DNA from: UBA3537 sp049889395
Lineage (GTDB): Bacteria > Bacteroidota > Bacteroidia > Flavobacteriales > Flavobacteriaceae
NCBI GenBank assembly: GCA_049889395.1
Contig: JBMHDM010000007.1
Span: 1 to 13,899, forward strand
Direction of reading: 5' to 3'
Length of the DNA: 13,899 nt
The translations under genes and the position numbers were made by a program. Below, one piece after another: positions 1-6,231 of this stretch. The notes under the pieces were generated by a model. That model had not been told where the DNA came from. It searched no databases and saw only the letters and a list, made by a program, of their open reading frames with translations. Numbering within the stretch: the stretch's first letter is position 1; each line of letters begins with the position of its first letter.

Positions 1-374
1 ATTTTATTGCGCTTTTTGACCCAGCGAACCACTTGGGTGTTTTGTTTTCCACCCCCAAAACCAATTCCTGAAGCAGTCTTGGCTATACGAGTTACCATCA
101 ACATTTCTTTCTCGAATAAAGTATCCGGAATTTCGTAGAAGAAATCGGTATCAATTTTATGAACTTTAAACAGTCCTGAATCAGAAATAGCATCTTTTGT
201 TATAACATCCGAGTAGGGTTTGATATCTCCTTTTTTGGGTTTAGGTTTGGGTTTTGGTTTTTCTGTAACTTGGGCTTTATTTTTTTTGTTTGAAGTTGCT
301 TTAATGCTTATTGAACAGGACTGTAGAATAAGCATCATAATGAGCAGTAAACTGATTTTTTGCAAAGATTTCAT
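1..374 (-). CDS. Lipoprotein, zinc-dependent metalloprotease family (DUF5118 region), N-terminal part only
   Basis: This gene runs off the left edge; 124 codons are visible from the ATG at 374. The protein begins MKSLQKISLLLIMMLILQSC, a short basic end, a hydrophobic stretch and a lipobox (LQSC, Cys20), so it should be exported and lipid-anchored. A Lys/Pro-rich linker (KPKPKPKPKKG, about residues 39-49) follows. Then comes a segment I recognise as the DUF5118-type N-terminal domain of large Bacteroidota zinc metalloproteases: IKPYSDVITKDA, a GLFKVHKID stretch, FFYEIPDTLFEKEMLMVTRI and TQVVRWVKKR. In that family a DUF5117 region and a C-terminal HEXXH domain follow, but both lie outside the window, so catalytic competence cannot be judged. 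The gene lies 86 bases downstream of lysS on the same strand and I see no strict -7 element of its own, so read-through from lysS is possible. The family call rests on recognised sequence pattern only. Confidence 0.8.
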   Translation of the reverse strand, partial: MKSLQKISLLLIMMLILQSCSISIKATSNKKNKAQVTEKPKPKPKPKKGDIKPYSDVITKDAISDSGLFKVHKIDTDFFYEIPDTLFEKEMLMVTRIAKTASGIGFGGGKQNTQVVRWVKKRNK

Positions 375-460
375 ATAAGATAAATTAGATTTTGACCCCA
401 CCAAGGTAACAAAATAATCAAAATACTTAAAATGAAATTTCCCGAAAAATTATAAAAATA

Positions 461-2158
461 TTATCCTAAAAATGTAACGGTGAGTTGATCATCAACTTTG
501 GAAACCTTAGCCAGGCCTTGTTTAGTTAAGCCTTTAATACCTTTATCCCAACCCTTGTTACTCAGTCCTGTTTGTGATTTGAGATCTGCAAGTAAAATAT
601 TAGGTGTGGTTTTTAGGATATCAAAGATAATTTTTTCATTGTCACTCAAAGCAAGTGCTTTTTTCTCTGGCTTCATTTGAGGAAAAAAGAGAACTTCTTG
701 TATCGATACGTTGTTGGTCAAGAACATGATTAGTCGATCCATCCCAATGCCCATCCCAGAGGTTGGAGGCATGCCATATTCTAAGGCGCGAAGGAAATCT
801 TCATCAATAAATTGGGTTGCTTCGTCATCCCCACGGTCAGCTAATTTGAGCTGGGCTTCGAATCGTTCTCGCTGATCAATTGGGTCATTGAGTTCGGAAT
901 AGGCGTTGGCAATTTCTTTGCCACAAACCATCAACTCGAATCGCTCTGTCAGATCTGGATTATCGCGATGTGTTTTACACAATGGACTCATTTCTTTAGG
1001 ATAATCTGTGATGTAAGTTGGCTGTATAAAGTTACCCTCACATTTTTCTCCAAAAATTTCATCAATTAATTTCCCTTTTCCCATACTATTATCCACATCG
1101 ATTCCCATGTCGATTGCAGCAGCTCGAAGTTCATCTTCTGTTTTCCCAGAGATGTCAAACCCTGTAAATTTTTTAATTGCGTCAGTCATTGTTACGCGAG
1201 CATAGGGTGCTTTAAAGTTAATTTCGTGTCCCCCAAAAGTAGCTTTAGTGCTGCCATTTACAGCTACTGCACAATGCTCTAACAACTGTTCACAAAAGGT
1301 CATCATCCAATTGTAATCTTTGTAGGCAACATAAATTTCCATGGCTGTAAATTCTGGATTGTGAGTACGATCCATCCCTTCATTTCTAAAGTTTTTTGAA
1401 AATTCATAGACTCCATCAAATCCACCAACAATCAATCGTTTCAAATATAATTCGTTGGCAATTCTCATATACAGCGGAATGTCTAAACTATTGTGATGGG
1501 TAATGAATGGTCTAGCAGCAGCTCCGCCAGGAATAGGCTGTAAAATAGGAGTCTCAACTTCAAAATAACCAGCTTTATTGAAAAACTCGCGCATCGCATT
1601 GAATAATTTGGTGCGTTTCACAAAAACTGCTTTGATGTGAGGATTGACAGCCAAATCTGCATAACGTTGGCGGTAACGCATTTCGGGATCATTAAATTCG
1701 TCGTATGTATTCCCTTCAGCATCTGTCTTGGGAAGTGGTAAGGGTTTTAGGGCTTTACTTAATAGTTTAAATGACTTAACTAGAACGGTTTTTTCGCCAA
1801 CTTGTGTTGTAAAAAGCTCTCCTTCGACGCCGATAAAGTCTCCCAAATCCAATAATTTTTTAAACACATCGTTGTATGCTGATTTATCCTCCCCCGGGCA
1901 AATTTCATCTCTATTAAAATAAACTTGGATGCGTCCTTCACTATCTTGCAACTCTGTAAAAGCGGCTTTACCTTGAATTTTTTTCCGCATTAGACGTCCT
2001 GCAATAACGACAGACTCACCCTCATTGAAGTTAGTCTTAATGGCCATACTGTTGTGCGTTACAGGGTATAAATCGGCAGGATAGGGGTTTATACCTATTG
2101 CTCGAAGTTTTGCGAGTTTTTCGCGACGTACCAATTCTTGCTCGGAAAGTTGCGCCAT
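461..2158 (-). CDS. lysS: Lysyl-tRNA synthetase, class II
   Basis: Charges tRNA-Lys with lysine in the cytoplasm, using ATP. The protein has 565 residues. An N-terminal OB-fold anticodon-binding domain lies at about residues 49-138 (VVIAGRLMRKK, FTELQDSEGRIQVYFN). The class II catalytic core follows: motif 1 around 183-208 ending in FEVETPILQPIPGG, motif 2 at about 252-276 (NFRNEGMDRTHNPEF) and motif 3 at about 467-480 (SGMGIGMDRLIMFL). These features identify LysS rather than AspS or AsnS. Typical bacterial LysS, such as the E. coli enzyme of about 505 residues, ends shortly after motif 3. Here about 62 more residues (504-565) follow, with a helix-helix-strand pattern (GLSNKGWDKGIKGLTKQGLA) that looks winged-helix-like; I recall such tails in other Flavobacteriia. 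The ATG at 2158 begins MAQLSEQELVRREKL, the expected LysS N-terminus. A full promoter match lies 26-55 bases upstream. Confidence 0.98.
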   Translation of the reverse strand: MAQLSEQELVRREKLAKLRAIGINPYPADLYPVTHNSMAIKTNFNEGESVVIAGRLMRKKIQGKAAFTELQDSEGRIQVYFNRDEICPGEDKSAYNDVFKKLLDLGDFIGVEGELFTTQVGEKTVLVKSFKLLSKALKPLPLPKTDAEGNTYDEFNDPEMRYRQRYADLAVNPHIKAVFVKRTKLFNAMREFFNKAGYFEVETPILQPIPGGAAARPFITHHNSLDIPLYMRIANELYLKRLIVGGFDGVYEFSKNFRNEGMDRTHNPEFTAMEIYVAYKDYNWMMTFCEQLLEHCAVAVNGSTKATFGGHEINFKAPYARVTMTDAIKKFTGFDISGKTEDELRAAAIDMGIDVDNSMGKGKLIDEIFGEKCEGNFIQPTYITDYPKEMSPLCKTHRDNPDLTERFELMVCGKEIANAYSELNDPIDQRERFEAQLKLADRGDDEATQFIDEDFLRALEYGMPPTSGMGIGMDRLIMFLTNNVSIQEVLFFPQMKPEKKALALSDNEKIIFDILKTTPNILLADLKSQTGLSNKGWDKGIKGLTKQGLAKVSKVDDQLTVTFLG

Positions 2159-2183
2159 AATGCTGTAATCTAAAATTTAAGCA

Positions 2184-2213
2184 CAAAGATAACGACTATG
2201 TGTTGGAATTCAA
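2184..2213 (-). promoter_or_regulatory. Predicted Bacteroidota-type promoter of lysS
   Basis: Read on the minus strand, TTG (2213-2211) is followed after exactly 19 bases by TATCTTTG (2191-2184). This fits the known Bacteroidota consensus TTG-N19-TAnnTTTG perfectly and is the best promoter match in the window. Transcription would begin near 2179, leaving a leader of about 20 bases before the lysS ATG. The match is direct; activity is inferred. Confidence 0.65.
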
Positions 2214-2292
2214 TAAGTTAGGCCAAATAAAATGTGATGTAACAAATTTGGGTTATTGATGTCTTATAATTGATATTTTATTAAATTTATAT

Positions 2293-2451
2293 ATGAGTAT
2301 TTGGCGCGTACTGTTGTCTATTCTTTTTCCACCTTTGGCTGTTGTTGACAAAGGTTGTGGTTCATTTATCATTGTTCTAATTCTAACATTATGTGGCTGG
2401 GTCCCTGGCGTTATTGCGGCCCTCGTAATTTTGAATAATCCCAATAATTAA
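2293..2451 (+). CDS. Small membrane protein, Pmp3/YqaE (UPF0057) family
   Basis: This is a 52-residue ORF, below the size cut-off of many gene callers. It begins MSIWRVLLSILFPPLAVVDK and ends ALVILNNPNN. Two hydrophobic segments (about residues 5-18 and 23-47) are joined by KGCGSF. The pattern ILFPPLAV, then a charged/Gly/Cys turn, then ILTLCGWVPGVIAALVIL is the hallmark of the Pmp3/YqaE family of tiny inner-membrane proteolipids. In yeast and plants these affect membrane potential and salt or cold tolerance; the bacterial role is not well established. The usual yeast-type signature DIL.CI.L.ILLPP is only partly kept, but the FPPLAV and GW.PG..HA-like core (here GWVPGVIAAL) is clear. The gene diverges from lysS and lies 38 bases upstream of lipB on the same strand, so the two may be co-transcribed. 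I saw no strict TAnnTTTG upstream of it. A 63-codon antisense ORF at 2253-2444 is its shadow. Confidence 0.88.
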   Translation: MSIWRVLLSILFPPLAVVDKGCGSFIIVLILTLCGWVPGVIAALVILNNPNN

Positions 2452-2475
2452 GCTTACTTTGATTATAAAAAATCG

Positions 2476-2483
2476 TAATTTTG
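2476..2483 (+). promoter_or_regulatory. Possible -7 promoter element directly before lipB
   Basis: TAATTTTG fits TAnnTTTG and ends 6 bases before the lipB ATG at 2490, so a transcript from here would be almost leaderless. No TTG lies at the expected 17-23 base distance upstream, so the match is partial. It also contains the TTG (2481) that would be the alternative lipB start, which argues for starting translation at the ATG. Confidence 0.35.
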
Positions 2484-2489
2484 AACCCT

Positions 2490-3203
2490 ATGAACAAACT
2501 CATACAAGTTCAAGATTTGGGACTAAAAGATTACAAAGAGACCTGGGATTTTCAGGAAGAGTTGTTTCAAAATATTGTCCAAGCCAAAGTTCAAAATAGG
2601 CGCGAAAACATAAATAAGCCCACCCCAAACCATTTTCTATTTGTGAGTCACCCTCATGTATATACCTTAGGTAAGAGTGGCGATTTATCCAATTTACTTC
2701 TCAAAGAACAACAACTACAAGATAAGGGGGCTAGTTTTTATAAAATTAATCGAGGGGGAGATATTACCTATCATGGGCCGGGACAGATTGTGGGGTACCC
2801 CATTTTAGATTTAGATAATTTTTTTACAGACATACATAAATACCTCCGCTTGTTAGAGGAGGTTATTATTTTAACCCTTTCAGATTATGGGTTGAAAGCG
2901 ACTAGAAGTAAAGGCGAAACAGGGGTTTGGTTAGATGTAGACACCCCCTTTGCTCGAAAAATTTGTGCTATGGGTGTGCGTGCTAGTCGCTGGGTTACTA
3001 TGCATGGATTTGCATTGAATGTGAATACCGATTTGGGTTATTTTGATCATATCATTCCATGTGGAATAAGAGGTAAGGCAGTTACCGCTCTGAATGTGGA
3101 ATTGGGGCAAAAGCAAATTGATGAGGCGGAAGTCAAACAGAAGTTACTCAAGTATTTTTTGATCCTATTTGAAGCGCAACAAGCTAATAAAGCTGATACA
3201 TGA
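2490..3203 (+). CDS. lipB: Octanoyl-[acyl carrier protein]:protein N-octanoyltransferase
   Basis: Moves the octanoyl group from octanoyl-ACP to the lipoyl domains of 2-oxoacid dehydrogenases and the glycine cleavage H protein, the first step of endogenous lipoate synthesis, in the cytoplasm. The chosen ATG gives 237 residues. LipB landmarks are in order: RGGDITYHGPGQIVGYPILD at 88-107 (conserved His95), KICAMGVRASRWVTMHGFAL at 157-176 (catalytic Lys157) and PCGI at 190-193 (acyl-accepting Cys191). All residues of the Cys/Lys dyad are present, so the enzyme should be active. An in-frame TTG at 2481 would add only M-N-P and overlaps a -7-like element, so I prefer the ATG. The 3' end overlaps the convergent lipoprotein gene by 20 bases. 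lipA is not in the window. Confidence 0.97.
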   Translation: MNKLIQVQDLGLKDYKETWDFQEELFQNIVQAKVQNRRENINKPTPNHFLFVSHPHVYTLGKSGDLSNLLLKEQQLQDKGASFYKINRGGDITYHGPGQIVGYPILDLDNFFTDIHKYLRLLEEVIILTLSDYGLKATRSKGETGVWLDVDTPFARKICAMGVRASRWVTMHGFALNVNTDLGYFDHIIPCGIRGKAVTALNVELGQKQIDEAEVKQKLLKYFLILFEAQQANKADT

Positions 3204-5484
3204 TAATTTCGTCCGAACCACTCTGACAAATAAATTCCAAAGCCCCATCGTTGTCAGCATTTGATAAATCAATTTTGGAGTTACCAAAAGCTGGAAATCC
3301 ACTTAAAATTTCTCCGCTGCTATTGTAAAACCAAACTTTCCTAGCGTCCTTATCCGTAAGGGTTATGTACAGACGGTCTTTGAGGTAAAATAGCTGTGGC
3401 GCTGTCATACGACCAAAATCCAGTTCGATTTTATTGTCTTTAATTTGTAAGTGGTTATCCCATTGAGCAACAAGTGTTTTTGTTGACGCTGTTATTGTGG
3501 TTGTTGATGCAAATCCTAAAGATTGGCGGCTAACACGTCCTTTGATGTCCACCTGGACTAAATCTCCGTTATTGTTCAGGGTAGAAAATTGATTTTTGTA
3601 GAAAAAAATATTTTGATCAGAAAAATTAATATTTTCAACAACAGGTACACGAATATCGCCTCGACGGTTAAGAATATTTAGGGTTTTTCCTTGATTGAAA
3701 ACAATATAATCCTTTCCTCTATACCGAATGTGTTTTGGTGTATTTTCAATTTTATTTTTGGGCTTATATTTAAACCCTTTGACCCGCTTTCCATTTCCGT
3801 CATACATCAAAAGAGAATTATCTTGGGTTATAAGAAACCTATAATTTCGTGAGTTGTCGTAATCAAAAACAGCTAATGGTTGGGTGATATTGTCCTTAAA
3901 TTCTAAAGGAAAATCGGCAACATCACGTCCCAATCGATCTAGGACATAAAGACGTTTTGGTGTAGAAAACACCAGCTGTAATCGACCATTTTTGTATAAA
4001 TCTACCTGTTGAATCCGGCCTAAAATGGGGCCAGAGAGTCTTTTTTTCCATTGTACAACACCTTGATTAGAGATCAGGTATAAATGGTTTTCTACATCTT
4101 GAACAATAATATCTTTTTGTTGGTTAAAATGATTATTCACAAATTGAACATCACCCAGAATATCTGCATCTAACTTTAAGCTAAACTCTTCTCTGACTTT
4201 TTTTGATTTTCCGTTGGGCTTTTCTTTTTGGATTCGAGCGTTAAGATGTGTGACCTCATCATCTTTGATCAATTGGTAAGTGCTGTATTGGTAGGCTTTT
4301 AGGTCATTAGAATTAAAATTGGTCTGTAACAGAGAATTTAAAAGGGCTTTTAGTGTGTTGTTGTCAAAGGTGCTTTGAAATGATGCATCGTCACTTAATG
4401 TGTTAGTCAAATCAATATAACCCTTGTTGTTCACTAAAGTATTTTTGGTTTTATAATCAGAAATAAGTTTTTTTAGAAAGGTGGGATTATCAGAAAAAAT
4501 AAAAAAATCATCAAGTATAATGTATTGACTTGGGTAAATTATTTCGAATAATGAGCCAATGGTGTTTCTCAAAAAGTTAGAACGATTGAACTCAAATATG
4601 TGCACAGAACGATAGGTCTCTAAAATGGATTGAAATCCAATTAACGCGTTACTAGTGGCTTTGGTGTCGAGTGAATGCGCAGCAAAACCTGTTCCCTCAG
4701 GCGTTTTAATCCACCCGATCTCTTTTAAAGTGCCAAAAAAAGATTGTGAAAACTCACTAGAAATTAAGGTGCTATCTTTTGATTTTAAATTATTTAAAAA
4801 AACATTAGCACTAACAAGGTTTAAACCCTCAAAGGAATTAACATTTTCGGGTACGATATCGACTATTTTTTGAGATTTTGTTGGGTTTTGCTCTAGAACA
4901 GATTCTATGGAATTTGAATTGTTGTAATTTAAAAGCACCCCGTTTAAAGTTACACTTTCTGGACTTGCGTTTACATTTAAAAACACATTATTCCAAACAG
5001 AGTCATCATTGGTTTTGTTAAATATTGACAATGTAGAATTTGGATCAGACAATTGGCGATACTTGACAAAGGGATGATTAATTTTAGAAGACTTTGGGGT
5101 CTCAGTTAAGTTGTTAGATATCACCAAAATACTGTCTTTTGACAAATAGTAATTGGATTTAAAATTGTCTAACTGTACATCTTTTTTTTCTGTGATCAAT
5201 GTAAAGCGAGGTGGCGTATCGCTGAGGTTGCTACAAAGTAGAAGAGGGCCAGTTATTTTTAGACTATCGATAGGCCCCAATTGTTTTGTAAAGAGCGAGT
5301 CAAGTAAAGTTTCCGATAAAATAGAGTTGTTTTTCAGGGCGCTTTTAAACCGCTCAAAATTTTTGATTTCAATGATGAGGTTAGAATTTTCTGGAATAAA
5401 ATTCTCAATCGATTTTATGTTGTTGGTGTTTTGGCATCCAAAAACCAAAACAAATAAGAATAGAACGAGCCACGTTTTCTTCAT
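3184..5484 (-). CDS. Lipoprotein with C-terminal beta-propeller-like repeats, function unknown
   Basis: A 766-residue protein starting MKKTWLVLFLFVLVFGCQ, a classic lipoprotein signal with Cys at residue 17. I chose the ATG at 5484 because the longer ORF from 5511 would put nine unrelated residues before the signal. The N-terminal half (about 20-430) starts with ENFIPENSNLIIEIKNFERF and recalls DUF3352-like 'FIP.d...' openings, but I cannot assign it firmly. From about 440 to the end there are at least six short repeats, each a strand pair ending in a Gly/Asn turn: HLYLISNQGVVQWKKRL, RLYVLDRLGRDVADFPLEF, SLLMYDGNGKRVKGFK, TLNILNRRGDIRVP, DLVQVDIKGRVSRQ, VWFYNSSGEILSGFPAFG. The last blade has DLSNADNDGALEFIC, like FG-GAP/VCBS propellers. 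It lies 35 bases downstream of rnhB on the same strand, probably in one transcript. Its 3' end overlaps lipB (convergent) by 20 bases. Likely location is the inner or outer membrane, facing the periplasm. No catalytic motif was seen. Confidence 0.8.
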   Translation of the reverse strand: MKKTWLVLFLFVLVFGCQNTNNIKSIENFIPENSNLIIEIKNFERFKSALKNNSILSETLLDSLFTKQLGPIDSLKITGPLLLCSNLSDTPPRFTLITEKKDVQLDNFKSNYYLSKDSILVISNNLTETPKSSKINHPFVKYRQLSDPNSTLSIFNKTNDDSVWNNVFLNVNASPESVTLNGVLLNYNNSNSIESVLEQNPTKSQKIVDIVPENVNSFEGLNLVSANVFLNNLKSKDSTLISSEFSQSFFGTLKEIGWIKTPEGTGFAAHSLDTKATSNALIGFQSILETYRSVHIFEFNRSNFLRNTIGSLFEIIYPSQYIILDDFFIFSDNPTFLKKLISDYKTKNTLVNNKGYIDLTNTLSDDASFQSTFDNNTLKALLNSLLQTNFNSNDLKAYQYSTYQLIKDDEVTHLNARIQKEKPNGKSKKVREEFSLKLDADILGDVQFVNNHFNQQKDIIVQDVENHLYLISNQGVVQWKKRLSGPILGRIQQVDLYKNGRLQLVFSTPKRLYVLDRLGRDVADFPLEFKDNITQPLAVFDYDNSRNYRFLITQDNSLLMYDGNGKRVKGFKYKPKNKIENTPKHIRYRGKDYIVFNQGKTLNILNRRGDIRVPVVENINFSDQNIFFYKNQFSTLNNNGDLVQVDIKGRVSRQSLGFASTTTITASTKTLVAQWDNHLQIKDNKIELDFGRMTAPQLFYLKDRLYITLTDKDARKVWFYNSSGEILSGFPAFGNSKIDLSNADNDGALEFICQSGSDEIIMYQLY

Positions 5485-5519
5485 GAAACTATAATAAACA
5501 GCTATTAACAAAGATAGAA

Positions 5520-6116
5520 TTAAAATTCAAAACTCAACTGCTGAGGCCAGAGTTTGAATGACATTCTGTGGTATTTTGTGGGGCCATATTTTTGGAGTGC
5601 TTCTCTGTGCTCTTTAGTAGGGTAACCTTTATTTTGTTTCCAATTGTACATGGGGAATTCTTCATGTATTTTATCCATATAATCGTCACGGTAGGTTTTG
5701 GCTAAAACTGAAGCTGCTGCAATATGAAGGTATTTTGCATCGCCTTTGACCACTGTTTCGTAGGGAGTTGTACCGTAGGGTTTGAAACGATTGCCGTCCA
5801 CCGCAATAAAATGAACATTGTTTAATTGATCGACTGCACGATGCATCGCCAAAATGGAAGCATTCAGAATATTGATTTTGTCAATTTCATTTGGGAAAAC
5901 ATGACAAACACCAAATGATACTGCTTCATTTTCTATTACAGAGCGCAAAGATATTCTTTTCTTATACGAGAGTTGTTTGGAGTCGTTAAGAACATCGTTA
6001 TTGAATAGTTTGGGCAAAATTACTGCTGCAGCTGTTACGGGCCCTGCCAAACAGCCTCGACCAGCTTCATCGGTGCCACATTCTAACTTGTGATGGGTAA
6101 TACGGGATTTGAGCAC
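5520..6116 (-). CDS. rnhB: Ribonuclease HII
   Basis: Cytoplasmic endonuclease that cuts RNA in RNA-DNA hybrids, including single ribonucleotides in DNA. From the GTG at 6116 the protein has 198 residues, normal for the family. The catalytic DEDD set is visible: CGTDEAGRGCLAGPV at 13-27 (Asp16, Glu17), AVDGN at 105-109 (Asp107) and SVLAKTYRD at 136-144 (Asp144). NDSKQLSYKKR at 44-54 is the usual substrate-handling segment. There is no in-frame ATG near the N-terminus. A TTG at 6125 would add three residues but lies within a TAAATTTG -7-like element (6123-6130); the GTG gives MLKSRITHHKLECGTDEAGRG, which fits the usual length before the first motif. The gene diverges from the porin gene and is followed after 35 bases by the propeller lipoprotein. 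Confidence 0.95.
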   Translation of the reverse strand: MLKSRITHHKLECGTDEAGRGCLAGPVTAAAVILPKLFNNDVLNDSKQLSYKKRISLRSVIENEAVSFGVCHVFPNEIDKINILNASILAMHRAVDQLNNVHFIAVDGNRFKPYGTTPYETVVKGDAKYLHIAAASVLAKTYRDDYMDKIHEEFPMYNWKQNKGYPTKEHREALQKYGPTKYHRMSFKLWPQQLSFEF

Positions 6117-6122
6117 ATTCTT

Positions 6123-6130
6123 CAAATTTA
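6123..6130 (-). promoter_or_regulatory. Possible -7 promoter element of rnhB and the lipoprotein gene
   Basis: The minus strand reads TAAATTTG at 6130-6123, an exact TAnnTTTG match. No TTG was found at the expected upstream distance. Transcription would start near 6118, next to the GTG chosen as the rnhB start, implying an almost leaderless mRNA. Confidence 0.35.
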
Positions 6131-6194
6131 TTATTACAATATAATTTATTTACGGATAATTATGAATGTCTCAATATATAAATTTAGAATTTCC

Positions 6195-6202
6195 TACTTT
6201 TG
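6195..6202 (+). promoter_or_regulatory. Possible -7 promoter element of the porin gene
   Basis: TACTTTTG matches TAnnTTTG exactly and lies 29 bases before the porin ATG, implying a leader of about 20-25 bases. The region 17-23 bases upstream is AT-rich but holds no TTG, so only the -7 part is supported. Confidence 0.4.
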
Positions 6203-6231
6203 ATGCACCAATACTGATGAGTTAAAGGTTT

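Noticed and set aside
435..451. Possible terminator hairpin after lysS (AATTT, 6-base loop, AAATT)
   Set aside because: Only a 5-bp A/T stem without a convincing U-tract in the transcribed direction; too weak to call.
2159..2292. Riboswitch or lysine-responsive leader before lysS
   Set aside because: The predicted leader is only about 20 bases and shows no structured element; a T-box or L-box would need far more sequence.
2253..2444. 63-codon minus-strand ORF between lysS and lipB
   Set aside because: It is antisense to the recognisable Pmp3/YqaE gene, has no familiar sequence pattern and no promoter match.
4655..5494. Plus-strand ORFs of 72 and 113 codons inside the propeller lipoprotein gene
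   Set aside because: They are shadows of a gene with a clear signal peptide and repeat structure; no start context or family features.
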